Notes: a model not told the origin generated them from the sequence alone. DNA of 64,000 nucleotides from Methylomonas albis (GCF_014850955.1 NZ_JACXSS010000001.1:2356001-2420000); one strand, 5' to 3'; positions 1 through 7,966 are shown, counted from the stretch's first letter. A program made the numbers and translations.

Positions 1-561
1 GCGCGGTGCCTGCAAAATCGCCCGGCCGCTGTTACGTCCAAACGCGTCTTTGCCGGTCAGGGAGATAATGAAATTTAAACTTTTATTTAAAATGCGCGGA
101 AACGGGTGGGCGGAATCCAGTCCTACCGGGGTTAGAATCGGCAGCAACTCTTCGTTGAAATATTTTTCCAGCCAGGCTTTTTGCGCCGGACTCCAGCGGT
201 CGCGGCGCAGGAAGCGGATATTTTCGGCTTCCATGCAAGGGATCAGTACTTCGTTAAGCACTCGGTATTGTTCGGCGACCAGATCGTGCGCCTTGATCGA
301 GATTTTTTCGAACTGTTCGTTAATGGTTAAACCGTCGGAACTGACCAGATTGGGGTCCATTTCCGCCATTTGTATCAAACTGGCCACGCGCACTTCATAA
401 AACTCGTCCAGGTTGGAACAAGAAATGCATAAATAATTCAGCCGTTCCAATAGCGGCAGCGTTTCGTCCAAGGCTTGAGCGAGCACCCGAAAGTTGAACT
501 CCAGCAAACTGTGTTCGCGGTTTATATAAAGCTCGGGACTAGTTAGATCGATTGATTCCAT
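1..561 (-). CDS. ppk1: Polyphosphate kinase PPK1, N-terminal part (runs off left edge)
   Basis: The reverse strand reads from ATG at 561 to the window edge without a stop, giving about 187 residues. The N-terminal helical domain of PPK1 is visible: NREHSLLEFNFRVL near residue 14, then PLLERLNYLCISCSNLDEFYEVRVA at about 36-60, and LTPVGLDSAHPFPRI further on. PPK1 makes polyphosphate from ATP reversibly, using a phospho-histidine that would lie beyond the window. It is divergent from cysM, with which it shares the 562-687 intergenic region. The C-terminal three quarters cannot be assessed. Confidence 0.9.
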   Translation of the reverse strand, partial: MESIDLTSPELYINREHSLLEFNFRVLAQALDETLPLLERLNYLCISCSNLDEFYEVRVASLIQMAEMDPNLVSSDGLTINEQFEKISIKAHDLVAEQYRVLNEVLIPCMEAENIRFLRRDRWSPAQKAWLEKYFNEELLPILTPVGLDSAHPFPRILNKSLNFIISLTGKDAFGRNSGRAILQAPR

Positions 562-646
562 GTCGGCTGCTGGTTAGATTGTGGTCAGTTGATTATAAAT
601 GAAATCATTTAGCCTTGGGTTACAGCGGCGCTTAAGGTGTGGAACT

Positions 647-655
647 TGCTATAAT
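647..655 (+). promoter_or_regulatory. Extended -10 promoter element for cysM
   Basis: The sequence TGC-TATAAT forms an extended -10 box 33 bases upstream of the cysM ATG. No good -35 hexamer is seen at 16-18 bp, which fits an extended -10 promoter. Confidence 0.5.
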
Positions 656-687
656 CGCCGCCGTAACGTTAACTGGATGTTAAAGTC

Positions 688-1578
688 ATGAATTTCCCAA
701 CCATAGAATCTTTTGTCGGAAATACGCCATTGGTGCGTTTGCAACGCTTGCCCGTAGGCGGCGGCAATACTATTTTGGTCAAGCTGGAAGGCAACAATCC
801 GGCTGGTTCGGTTAAAGATCGACCTGCCTTAAGTATGATTCAACACGCCGAGGCGCGGGGCGAGATCAAACCCGGCGACCGCTTGATCGAAGCCACCAGC
901 GGTAATACCGGGATTGCCTTGGCGATGGCGGCGGCGATTAAAGGCTACAAAATGACCTTGATCATGCCGGATAATATGAGTGCCGAACGCATTGCATCGA
1001 TGAAAGCCTACGGAGCGGAAATCATTCTCACGCCGGCTAAAGGCAGCATGGAAGGCGCCATCGATTTAGCTCGGGCAATGGAAGCGCGCGGCGAGGGCCG
1101 GATTTTGGACCAATTCGCCAATCCCGATAATCCTTTGGCGCATTACGAAGGCACAGGTCCGGAAATCTGGCGCGACACGCAGGGCAAAATCACGCATTTC
1201 GTCAGCTCGATGGGGACCACCGGCACTATTATGGGGACTTCCAAGTATTTGAAAGAGCAAAATCCCGCTATTCAGATTGTAGGCGTGCAACCGGAAGGTG
1301 ACTCGAAAATCCCCGGTATCCGGCGTTGGCCGCAGGAATATTTGCCAAAAATATACGAATCGGTGCGCGTGGATAGCATCATTGAAGTCGATCAACTTAA
1401 TGCGGAAAATACCACGCGGGCTTTGGCGGCGGAAGAGGGCATCTTTGCCGGGGTTTCATCCGGCGGCGCGGTGTATGCTGCCTTGCAATTGTCCCAACAA
1501 ATTGAAAATGCCTTGATCGTGGCGATTGTCTGTGATCGCGGCGACCGTTATTTATCCACCGGTATTTTTCCGACTTAA
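688..1578 (+). CDS. cysM: Cysteine synthase B (O-acetylserine sulfhydrylase)
   Basis: This 296-residue PLP enzyme of the beta-family joins O-acetylserine with sulfide or thiosulfate to give cysteine or S-sulfocysteine. The PLP lysine is K43 in GSVKDR, the substrate loop is TSGNTG at 70-75, and the phosphate-binding glycine-rich loop is GTTGT near 176. The size and the short C-terminus ending STGIFPT fit CysM rather than the longer CysK. It starts shortly after an extended -10 element and appears monocistronic, with a hairpin downstream. The cytoplasmic role is well established for the family. Confidence 0.93.
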   Translation: MNFPTIESFVGNTPLVRLQRLPVGGGNTILVKLEGNNPAGSVKDRPALSMIQHAEARGEIKPGDRLIEATSGNTGIALAMAAAIKGYKMTLIMPDNMSAERIASMKAYGAEIILTPAKGSMEGAIDLARAMEARGEGRILDQFANPDNPLAHYEGTGPEIWRDTQGKITHFVSSMGTTGTIMGTSKYLKEQNPAIQIVGVQPEGDSKIPGIRRWPQEYLPKIYESVRVDSIIEVDQLNAENTTRALAAEEGIFAGVSSGGAVYAALQLSQQIENALIVAIVCDRGDRYLSTGIFPT

Positions 1579-1592
1579 CCGACAACTCTATA

Positions 1593-1622
1593 AGTCAGGG
1601 GGCGTGATAACGTTCCCTGACT
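1593..1622 (+). terminator. Hairpin downstream of cysM
   Basis: AGTCAGGG (1593-1600) can pair with CCCTGACT (1615-1622), an 8-bp stem with a 14-base loop lying 15 bases after the cysM stop. There is no strong T-tract, so it may only be an RNA-stabilising hairpin. Confidence 0.4.
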
Positions 1623-1674
1623 GACTTATCCTTGGGTTTAACCCAAATCGCTGTAACCCGAATCACAATTCATA

Positions 1675-2997
1675 ATGGCCCACAAGAAAAAACTCCCCTT
1701 AGACCCCGTTACCGTTACCATAGAATCTCTCTCCCACGATGGTCGTGGTGTTAGCCACGTCAACGGCAAGGTCGTGTTCATCGACGAAGCCTTGCCCGGC
1801 GAAACCCTGGAATTCGTGTATACCGACAGCCGCAAAGACTATGCCGAGGGTAGGGTGGTCAATTTGCTGAGCCGCTCCGAACACCGTGTCGAACCGGCTT
1901 GTCCGCACTTCGGCACTTGCGGCGGTTGCAGTTTTCAACACGTCGACGACGCCGAGCAGATCAACTTTAAAGAAGATTTGCTGCGCGATCAGTTCCGCCG
2001 TATCGGCAAAGTTGAGATCCCGCAAATCTGGGAAGCTTTGACCGGCCCGCATTGGGGTTATCGCAGTAAAGCCCGGATGGGTGTGAAGTGGGTGGCGAAA
2101 AAGAACAGGGTGTTAGTGGGGTTTCGCGAGCGGCGCAATCCGTTTCTGGCGGAAATCGATAGCTGCAAGGTAATGAACCCCATCGTCGGTGAGAAATTGA
2201 TTGCGCTGGGCGAGATGATCGCCGGGCTGACGGTTAAGGACAAAATCCCGCAAATCGAAGTCGCCATTGGCGATAGCGATTGTGTGCTGGCGTTTCGGGT
2301 ACTTGAGCAACCGACCGACGCCGACAAGCAACGGCTGCGCGAATTTTCTCATCAGCATCAGCTCAGTATTTGTCTGCAATCGAAAGGCCCGGATACCATA
2401 GTGCCGCTAGAAGGCGAACCGGAAGTGATTCCGAGCTATGCCTTAGCCGAGCAGGGAGTTAAATTCAATTTTCGGCCGGCGATGTTTACCCAGGTTAATT
2501 ACCAGATCAATCAGAAAATGGTCACGCGGGCGCTGGAAGCCTTGGAACTGTCCAAGGACGACAGAGTATTGGATTTATTCTGTGGTTTGGGGAATTTTAC
2601 TTTGCCGCTGGCGACGTTGGCAGGGCAGGTAGTGGGTGTAGAAGGCGACTTGCCGCTGGTCAAGCACGCTCGGGAAAATGCCAAGTTGAATAATCTCGAC
2701 AATGTCGAGTTTCATGTCGCCGATTTGAGCAAAGACTTGAAAGACCAACCCTGGTCCAAGCAAAAGTTTACCAAAGTGTTGCTCGACCCCTCACGGGCCG
2801 GTGCCTCGGAAGTGTTGCACAACTTGAAGCACTGGCGGCCCGATCGCATCGTTTACGTATCCTGCAATCCCTCTACCTTGGCTCGCGATGCCGGGATTTT
2901 GGTGAACGAGCTGGGTTACAAACTGGTTAAGGCCGGGGTGATGGACATGTTTCCGCAAACCGCGCATGTCGAATCGATAGCCTTGTTCGTGAAATGA
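1675..2997 (+). CDS. rlmD: 23S rRNA (uracil-1939-C5)-methyltransferase RlmD
   Basis: The 440-residue protein has an N-terminal TRAM RNA-binding domain (about residues 10-65), the iron-sulfur cysteines in ACPHFGTCGGCSF near 80-90 with a further cysteine in EIDSCKV, the SAM-binding motif DLFCGLGNF near 300, and the catalytic cysteine motif VSCNPSTLARD near 400. It uses SAM to make m5U at position 1939 of 23S rRNA. Length and domain order match E. coli RlmD/RumA. Its stop overlaps the start of the next gene by four bases (ATGA), indicating translational coupling. Confidence 0.93.
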   Translation: MAHKKKLPLDPVTVTIESLSHDGRGVSHVNGKVVFIDEALPGETLEFVYTDSRKDYAEGRVVNLLSRSEHRVEPACPHFGTCGGCSFQHVDDAEQINFKEDLLRDQFRRIGKVEIPQIWEALTGPHWGYRSKARMGVKWVAKKNRVLVGFRERRNPFLAEIDSCKVMNPIVGEKLIALGEMIAGLTVKDKIPQIEVAIGDSDCVLAFRVLEQPTDADKQRLREFSHQHQLSICLQSKGPDTIVPLEGEPEVIPSYALAEQGVKFNFRPAMFTQVNYQINQKMVTRALEALELSKDDRVLDLFCGLGNFTLPLATLAGQVVGVEGDLPLVKHARENAKLNNLDNVEFHVADLSKDLKDQPWSKQKFTKVLLDPSRAGASEVLHNLKHWRPDRIVYVSCNPSTLARDAGILVNELGYKLVKAGVMDMFPQTAHVESIALFVK

Positions 2998-3530
2998 TCC
3001 CAGGTTCTACCGGGCCGAATGCCTACACCCAATTTGCCGAGTCATTAAAGTCCAGCTATCTGGACATCTCCATTGCCGAGCAGCGTCTGCGGTTGCTGGA
3101 GAACGGCGCGCTGTTGGCGGAGTTTCCGGTTTCCACGGCTAAAAACGGTCCCGGCGAAAAAAAGGGCAGTTATTGCACACCAACCGGCTGGCATAAAATT
3201 AGGGCCAAAATAGGTGCAGGTCTGCCTATCAATAGCGTACTCGCCGGCCGCCGGCCAACCGGCGAAATCTACTCGCCCGAATTAGCTTTGCAGCATCCGC
3301 AACGCGACTGGATACTCAGTCGCATCCTCTGGCTGGGCGGCCTGGAGCCCGGAAAAAACCGCTACGGCGACGTCGATTCCACTTGGCGTTATATCTATAT
3401 CCACGGCACTCCTGACGAACTCATGCAAGGCCAGCCGGAGTCCCATGGCTGCGTGCGGATGCTCAACGCCGACGTGATGGCCTTATTCGAGCGGGTTAAA
3501 GTGGGTTGTGGGGTATGGATTCATGAATAG
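2994..3530 (+). CDS. L,D-transpeptidase (YkuD domain), no visible signal peptide
   Basis: The 178-residue protein carries the YkuD catalytic signature: HGT near residue 137 and SHGCVRM near 150, with the nucleophilic cysteine in HGC. Such enzymes crosslink or edit peptidoglycan stem peptides in the periplasm. The N-terminus is polar and has neither a signal peptide nor a membrane anchor, which is unusual. The start is fixed by the ATGA overlap with rlmD; in-frame ATGs further in would cut the domain. Either export uses another route or the enzyme acts in the cytoplasm. Confidence 0.85.
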   Translation: MIPGSTGPNAYTQFAESLKSSYLDISIAEQRLRLLENGALLAEFPVSTAKNGPGEKKGSYCTPTGWHKIRAKIGAGLPINSVLAGRRPTGEIYSPELALQHPQRDWILSRILWLGGLEPGKNRYGDVDSTWRYIYIHGTPDELMQGQPESHGCVRMLNADVMALFERVKVGCGVWIHE

Positions 3531-3542
3531 TGATCACATCGT

Positions 3543-4346
3543 ATGCCGCGCATCGTTTTAGGCATTGAATACGACGGCAGCGCTTATGCCGGCTGGCAAT
3601 GGCAGGACGGCAGAGCTACCGTGCAGGGCCAGCTGGAAAAAGCCTTGACTAAAATCGCCGATCAGCCGATTACCGTGCTATGCGCCGGCCGCACCGATGC
3701 CGGGGTCCATGCCCTGGAACAAGTGGTGCATTTCGATTGCGAGGTAGAGCGCGATATGCGCGCCTGGCTGATGGGTGGTAACAGCCAGTTGCCGGACGAT
3801 ATTCGTATCACCTGGGCACAGGCGGCGCTTGGCGACTTCCATGCCCGCTATAGCGCCATTGCCCGCGCTTATCGTTACGTGATTCTGAATCGGCCGATGA
3901 AGTCGGCGTTATTGCGTAGCCAAGCCACCTGGTGTTACCAAGATTTGGACGAACATGCTATGCACCGGGCTGCGCAAGTCTTACTTGGCGAACACGATTT
4001 TTCTTCGTTTCGCGCGCAAAGCTGTCAATCGGTCAGCCCCAACCGCCTGATGCATTTCATTGATGTGTATCGAGACGAACAGCGAGTGATCATCGATCTA
4101 TGCGCAAACGCGTTTCTGCATCATATGGTTAGAAATATCGCCGGGGTATTGATGGAAATCGGTATGGCGCGTCGGCCCATAGATTGGACCACCGAGTTGT
4201 TGGCGCTTAAAGACCGCTCACAAGCGGCGATGACTGCGCCGCCGCATGGCTTGCACCTGGCGGCAGTGTATTACCCTGAGCATTACGGTATCGTCAAAAA
4301 TAGTTTATTCGATAAACTGCCGGCGGATGCGCGCCGTTATGACTAA
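3543..4346 (+). CDS. truA: tRNA pseudouridine(38-40) synthase TruA
   Basis: The 267-residue protein converts U38-U40 in the tRNA anticodon stem-loop to pseudouridine. The catalytic aspartate is in AGRTDAGVHA near residue 50, and the C-terminal FLHHMVRNIAGVL motif of the family is present. The N-terminal VLGIEYDGSAYAGWQ is typical. It begins 12 bases after the L,D-transpeptidase stop, so rlmD, the transpeptidase and truA probably form one transcript. Confidence 0.93.
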   Translation: MPRIVLGIEYDGSAYAGWQWQDGRATVQGQLEKALTKIADQPITVLCAGRTDAGVHALEQVVHFDCEVERDMRAWLMGGNSQLPDDIRITWAQAALGDFHARYSAIARAYRYVILNRPMKSALLRSQATWCYQDLDEHAMHRAAQVLLGEHDFSSFRAQSCQSVSPNRLMHFIDVYRDEQRVIIDLCANAFLHHMVRNIAGVLMEIGMARRPIDWTTELLALKDRSQAAMTAPPHGLHLAAVYYPEHYGIVKNSLFDKLPADARRYD

Positions 4347-4389
4347 ACCCAAGGGTTGGTAGCGAACCGAATGTCGGCCATGGCCTGCA

Positions 4390-4668
4390 TTACTGCGACT
4401 TATCGAAGTGCTTGGGGTGATTTAACTGGTATTTGGAAAAATAAGACAACTCAGTTTCGTCGATTGTCTCTGAAGACAGGTGGGAATAGAGCTTGTCGAC
4501 CACGTTTTTGAACCATAGCGGTCTGTAAATTAGTACGAATATCAGAATTGAATCGGTAACCGGCACGGGTAGTATTTCCATGCAAGCTATGGTCACCAAA
4601 ATCATAAACCACTTGATGCGCCATAACAGCGGCGGATTTCTGCGTTTAAAGTGAAAAATTTTCTTCAT
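4390..4668 (-). CDS. Small hypothetical membrane protein
   Basis: I do not recognise a family. The ATG at 4668 is preceded by GAGGGAG at good spacing, so it is preferred to the upstream TTG. The 92-residue product has a basic N-terminus (KKIFHFKRRN), then one long or two short hydrophobic stretches (about residues 17-50), and a charged tail. The positive-inside rule suggests a cytoplasmic N-terminus. It is convergent with truA. Confidence 0.5.
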   Translation of the reverse strand: MKKIFHFKRRNPPLLWRIKWFMILVTIACMEILPVPVTDSILIFVLIYRPLWFKNVVDKLYSHLSSETIDETELSYFSKYQLNHPKHFDKSQ

Positions 4669-4718
4669 ACTCGTCTCCCTCAACAATTTTTCAGCCAGGT
4701 GCGAAAAGCAACAGGCAT

Positions 4719-4760
4719 AAAAAAAGGACTAAGGGTTTTTAACCCAACTCCTTGATTTTT
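4719..4760 (-). terminator. Rho-independent terminator of a lost tRNA gene
   Basis: Read on the minus strand, AAGGA pairs with TCCTT and GGGTT with AACCC around a small internal loop, and a run of seven T follows. It sits four bases downstream of a tRNA-like 3' end in the same orientation. Confidence 0.55.
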
Positions 4761-4763
4761 CAG

Positions 4764-4784
4764 TGGTGCCCAGACAGGACTGGA
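4764..4784 (-). pseudogene. 3' fragment of a tRNA gene
   Basis: The minus strand ends AGTCCTGTCTGGGCACCA, which looks like the T-arm 3' strand plus the acceptor and CCA of a tRNA, probably leucine type. No matching 5' acceptor (TGCCCAG) or anticodon arm can be found upstream. A truncated tRNA end next to accessory DNA is typical of an attachment site left by an integrated element. The call is tentative. Confidence 0.3.
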
Positions 4785-4936
4785 ATTAACATGACGTTCG
4801 CGTACATGATTTTAGGTTTTGCTTATTGCCTCGGATTTACCCTCGCAAACAAATAAGCAAATTTATAGCCAGTTTCGAAAATGTTACAGGTTCAATTCTC
4901 AAATGACAAATCGAATTCGTCTGCCTGTCGATCAAC

Positions 4937-5170
4937 TTCGGATGGTCATTCAGTAAGCCATTGGGAACCATCGTCAAAGCCTTCTCGACCCTGCGCGAAG
5001 ATTTTGACAAAGAGCGTAGGCATCACGAAACAATGGGCCAGCAAATCCAACGAGTGATGTACGCCAAGATAGGCATCTACGGCGACTTGTAAGGCATCGG
5101 CGGCAGTTGGTTGTAGGAGATTGAGGATTTGGAGATGCGGGCCTTGGGGATTGATGGGGATTTGGGTTGA
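4937..5170 (+). pseudogene. DUF2130 protein, C-terminal remnant 1
   Basis: One frame reads about 78 codons, with an alpha-helical segment REDFDKERRHHETMGQQIQ followed by IGIYGDL, a stop, GIGGSWL, a second stop, then EIEDLEMRALGIDGDLG and the terminal stop. This matches the C-terminus I know for DUF2130 proteins (MYGDLQGIAGKSLQEIEGLEL). Two internal stops, where glutamine codons are expected, show decay. No start is present. Confidence 0.6.
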
Positions 5171-5191
5171 GCTATCGCCTACCGGCTCGAC

Positions 5192-5227
5192 CTGGTTCCC
5201 AAGCTCCGGCTTCCAGCCTGGTGTCTA
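5192..5227. repeat. REP-like palindromic element, degraded copy
   Basis: GGTTCCCAAGCTCCGGCTTCCAG combines the two half-palindromes (TTCCCAAGC and GCTTCC) seen in the better copies at 5853, 7921 and 8521. It lies between the DUF2130 remnant and the ParD promoter. Confidence 0.5.
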
Positions 5228-5260
5228 GTGCCCAGAATATTTTGCCGCATCGGGCGGATT

Positions 5261-5277
5261 GTATTAGCATCTAATAC
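5261..5277. promoter_or_regulatory. Palindromic operator upstream of parD
   Basis: GTATTAG, spacer CAT, CTAATAC form a perfect 7-bp inverted repeat ending 22 bases before the antitoxin ATG. Autorepression by the RHH antitoxin at such a site is the rule in ParDE systems. Binding here is inferred. Confidence 0.6.
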
Positions 5278-5299
5278 CAACAATACGGAGGGCAATGCG

Positions 5300-5545
5300 A
5301 TGCCGAGAAACACATCCATCACACTAGGCGAACATTTAGATCAGTATGTTCGGGAAAAAATACAGCAAGGTCGCTTTCTGTCGGTCAGCGAAGTCGTCCG
5401 CGCCGGTCTGCGGCGACTGGAAGAAGACGACCAAAAGCTCGAAGCCATACGGGCCAAATTGCAAGCCGGGGAAGACTGCCCGGTTGTCGAAGCATTCGAC
5501 GGCGAGCAATTTCTGAAAGCGATGCATAAAAAATACGGCCAATGA
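5300..5545 (+). CDS. parD: ParD-type ribbon-helix-helix antitoxin
   Basis: The 81-residue protein begins PRNTSITLGEHLDQYVREKI, a typical ParD N-terminal strand and helix, with SVSEVVRAGLRRLEE as the RHH second helix. The C-terminal part binds the toxin. The ATG at 5300 is chosen because GGAGGG stands just before it; the longer reading from 5228 has no such site and would cover the operator. It overlaps the toxin start by four bases. It should neutralise ParE and repress the operon at the palindrome upstream. Confidence 0.85.
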   Translation: MPRNTSITLGEHLDQYVREKIQQGRFLSVSEVVRAGLRRLEEDDQKLEAIRAKLQAGEDCPVVEAFDGEQFLKAMHKKYGQ

Positions 5546-5838
5546 AGCCGCAATATCGTCTTCGGCAACGGACGGCGGACGATTTGGAACAAATCTGGGC
5601 TTATAGCCACCGGCAATGGGGTACCGAACAAGCCGACCATTGCTTGCGCAACCTCTTTGACCGCTTTGCTTGGCTGGCCGAGCATCCGCAATTAGGTAAG
5701 CCTCGCGACGTCATCAAACTCGGCTATTTTTGCTTCCCGGAAGGCCGGCATTTAATCTTTTATATGAACAGCGAAACGGGTATCGATGTAATCGGAGTTC
5801 TACATCAGAACATGGATGTTGTGAATCACTTGGCTTGA
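5542..5838 (+). CDS. parE: ParE/RelE-superfamily toxin
   Basis: The 98-residue product has the ParE hallmarks: TADDLEQIWAYS near the N-terminus, HPQLGKPRDVI in the middle, and GYFCFPEGRHLIFY with DVIGVLHQNMD at the end. ParE toxins generally poison DNA gyrase; RelE relatives cut mRNA, and the target cannot be decided by eye. ATGA overlap with parD gives coupled translation. The gene is intact and followed directly by REP-like repeats. Confidence 0.85.
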   Translation: MKPQYRLRQRTADDLEQIWAYSHRQWGTEQADHCLRNLFDRFAWLAEHPQLGKPRDVIKLGYFCFPEGRHLIFYMNSETGIDVIGVLHQNMDVVNHLA

Positions 5839-5852
5839 AGGGTTGTTTCTGT

Positions 5853-5992
5853 TTCCCAAGCTCCGGCTTGGGAACCCCGGCCTTGGAAGCTCCAGCTTCC
5901 AGACTGGTTGTGGATAGGAAGCTAGAGCTTCCGAGGTAGTGTTCCCAAACTGGAGTTTGGGAACTAGCAGAAAGCCGGAACTTGGGAACTAG
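5853..5992. repeat. Cluster of REP-like palindromes (five units)
   Basis: Within 140 bases there are TTCCCAAGC-tccg-GCTTGGGAA (5853-5874), GGAAGC-TCCA-GCTTCC (5885-5900), GGAAGCT-AG-AGCTTCC (5917-5932), GTTCCCAAAC-tgga-GTTTGGGAAC (5941-5964) and a half unit near 5974-5988. The two alternating stem types resemble paired REP (BIME-like) arrangements. They match the units that flank the RAYT gene at 7991-8512. Confidence 0.8.
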
Positions 5993-6104
5993 CAGAACGC
6001 CACGGTGGGCATGTACGGCGTTGCAGGGCATCGCCGGCAAGTCTTTGCAGGAGATTGAGGGCTTGGAAATGCGGGTGTTGGGGATGGATGGTGAGTTGGA
6101 GTGA
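5993..6104 (+). pseudogene. DUF2130 protein, C-terminal remnant 2
   Basis: GAACGCCACGGTGGGC encodes NATVG, then MYG, then after a two-base deletion LQGIAGKSLQEIEGLEMRV, GMDGELE and a stop. This is the same C-terminus as the fragment at 4937-5170 but better preserved, and differs at several residues. The two are therefore probably remnants of paralogous or duplicated DUF2130 genes, now separated by the parDE module and REP repeats. Confidence 0.55.
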
Positions 6105-6150
6105 CCATGCGCTTGGCCTTTTGAAGTTGACTAGCCAAACGGACCACCCT

Positions 6151-6175
6151 GGTTCCCAAGCTGGATCTTGGTAAC
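6151..6175. repeat. REP-like palindrome upstream of the NTPase gene
   Basis: GGTTCCCAAG-CTGGAT-CTTGGTAAC is an imperfect copy of the tall REP stem. It lies 22 bases before the NTPase start. Confidence 0.6.
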
Positions 6176-6197
6176 TAGAATATATACTGGAATTAAT

Positions 6198-7907
6198 ATG
6201 TCAATTGAAGTAGTGAGAAAAAGAGTTTTTGATTTTCTTAAAACAGACACTCCAGAAGTACTTGCAATTAGTGGAGAATGGGGAGTGGGGAAAACTTATA
6301 GTTGGGATGATTATCTTATAACTGCAAAAAACAAAAATGCGATTGCCTTAGATCGTTATGCCTATGTTTCTTTGTTTGGCATAAATTCATTATCCGCCTT
6401 TAAATATGCGCTATTTGAAAGCATCGTCAATAAAAACTTAATCGGCAAGCGATCTACTGTTGAGTCGTTTAAGGAAAATGCAACCGCTGTCTCTAAATCA
6501 CTTGGCAGGAAAATTGGTCCGTGGTTAATAAACGCCCCCGTTTTAAAAAACTTTTCAACACAAATTGAATCGGTCTCGTTTTTATCGATAAGTAATACAT
6601 TAATTTGTATTGATGACTTGGAAAGAGCAGGGAAGGACTTAAAGCTACAAGATGTTCTTGGATTGGTTTCGCTGTTGAAAGAGCAAAAGAAATGTAAGGT
6701 GGTATTGTTAGTCAATGATGATGACAGTAATCAAGGAATTTCCGACTATAAAATATATCGCGAGAAGGTAGTCGATGTTGATTTAAAGTTTGAACCCACA
6801 TCATTTGACTGTGCATCGATTGTTTATAAAGGCGACGATTACAATTCAAAAAAATTAATAGAGTTCACTTCTAAACTAGGGATTAAGAACATTCGTATCC
6901 TCAAGAAAATTGAGCGACTAGCATTATTGGGTATGCCCTGCCTTAATGGTTTTGACGAAGAAGTTAAATATCAATTCCTACATTCGTTAGCTTTATTTAC
7001 ATATTGTAACTACAGCAACATACAGTCGAGCAAACCCGATCCAATCAAAAGCACGTTTAATTCTGTGCCTACACTCAAATTTGTAACAAACCTAGGCTAT
7101 AACGCATGGGGAATCGGGGATGACAAAGAACTCACTGGGGAACAGCAGGCTTGGAAATCATTTCTGAGCGAATATGGCTATAACAATACAGATGACTTTG
7201 ATCTTGTGATCGCTGATGCCGTTGTAGCCGGCTATTTCATGGAAGACAACTTAAAGGAAAAAGCGCAAGCACTAAATGAACATCATTCTGCGAGTAAGTC
7301 AAAATCGTCTTTTACTGAGACGTGGCGATTGTTTCATGATAGCTTCGATGACAATCAATCGCAGGTCATTAATTGTCTATATGAAAGTTTTAAGCGCAAC
7401 GCCAAGCATATAACACCGAACAATCTTAACGGAACCGTTATGCTTTTTAAAGAGCTAGGTGAGTTTGATAAGGCTTTAGAGCTTCTGGAGTATTACATTA
7501 CTCTTAGAAAAGACGAAACCGGATTATTTAACATTGAAAATCACAATTTTTTTGGCGATATTTGTGATCAAGATGTAATAAGCAGATTCAATGAAATATA
7601 TGCTGAATCAAAGGCGCCAGAAGAAGTTAAGGATATTTTACGACGAATAGGTTCTTCAAATTCATGGAATCAGTCAGATACGCTGATATTGTCAAATATA
7701 CACACTATAGATTATTACAATATATTTAAATCCGATGGAGGCATTCATTATATTGAGCCATGTTTAAAATTTGGACAATGTTTAAATCCAGGTGACCATG
7801 AGTTAGAAATTACAAATAAAGCAAAAGAAGCCCTTTTGATGATTGCTAAAGAAAGCAAGTTAAATGAATTAAGGGTTAAAAAATTTGGGATAAAGATTGA
7901 TGCTTAG
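6198..7907 (+). CDS. P-loop NTPase of KAP-like type, putative defence protein
   Basis: The 569-residue product carries Walker A GEWGVGKT at 26-33 and Walker B LICIDDLER at 135-143, with the aspartate pair D138/D139. This arrangement, ISGEWGVGKTYSW followed by YVSLFGINS, is that of KAP-type or STAND-like P-loop NTPases seen in defence islands. The remaining 400 residues have no motif I can name, and no transmembrane segment is obvious. The ATG at 6198 is chosen over the TTG at 6168, which lies inside a REP palindrome. The gene is much richer in A and T than its neighbours, a sign of transfer. It has no partner gene and is bounded by REP repeats on both sides. Confidence 0.7.
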   Translation: MSIEVVRKRVFDFLKTDTPEVLAISGEWGVGKTYSWDDYLITAKNKNAIALDRYAYVSLFGINSLSAFKYALFESIVNKNLIGKRSTVESFKENATAVSKSLGRKIGPWLINAPVLKNFSTQIESVSFLSISNTLICIDDLERAGKDLKLQDVLGLVSLLKEQKKCKVVLLVNDDDSNQGISDYKIYREKVVDVDLKFEPTSFDCASIVYKGDDYNSKKLIEFTSKLGIKNIRILKKIERLALLGMPCLNGFDEEVKYQFLHSLALFTYCNYSNIQSSKPDPIKSTFNSVPTLKFVTNLGYNAWGIGDDKELTGEQQAWKSFLSEYGYNNTDDFDLVIADAVVAGYFMEDNLKEKAQALNEHHSASKSKSSFTETWRLFHDSFDDNQSQVINCLYESFKRNAKHITPNNLNGTVMLFKELGEFDKALELLEYYITLRKDETGLFNIENHNFFGDICDQDVISRFNEIYAESKAPEEVKDILRRIGSSNSWNQSDTLILSNIHTIDYYNIFKSDGGIHYIEPCLKFGQCLNPGDHELEITNKAKEALLMIAKESKLNELRVKKFGIKIDA

Positions 7908-7920
7908 CGTTTACTGGCTC

Positions 7921-7966
7921 CCAAGCTCCAGCTTGGCAGCCTCAACTATCGGAAGCTCCAGCTTCC
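7921..7966. repeat. Pair of REP-like palindromes left of the RAYT gene
   Basis: CCAAGC-TCCA-GCTTGG (7921-7936) and GGAAGC-TCCA-GCTTCC (7951-7966) form one pair. The same pair in reverse order is found just after the RAYT gene. Confidence 0.8.

Noticed and set aside
5853-5993. Possible CRISPR-like array because of repeated units
   Set aside because: Units are palindromes of two alternating types with irregular spacing and no cas genes; they are REP elements.
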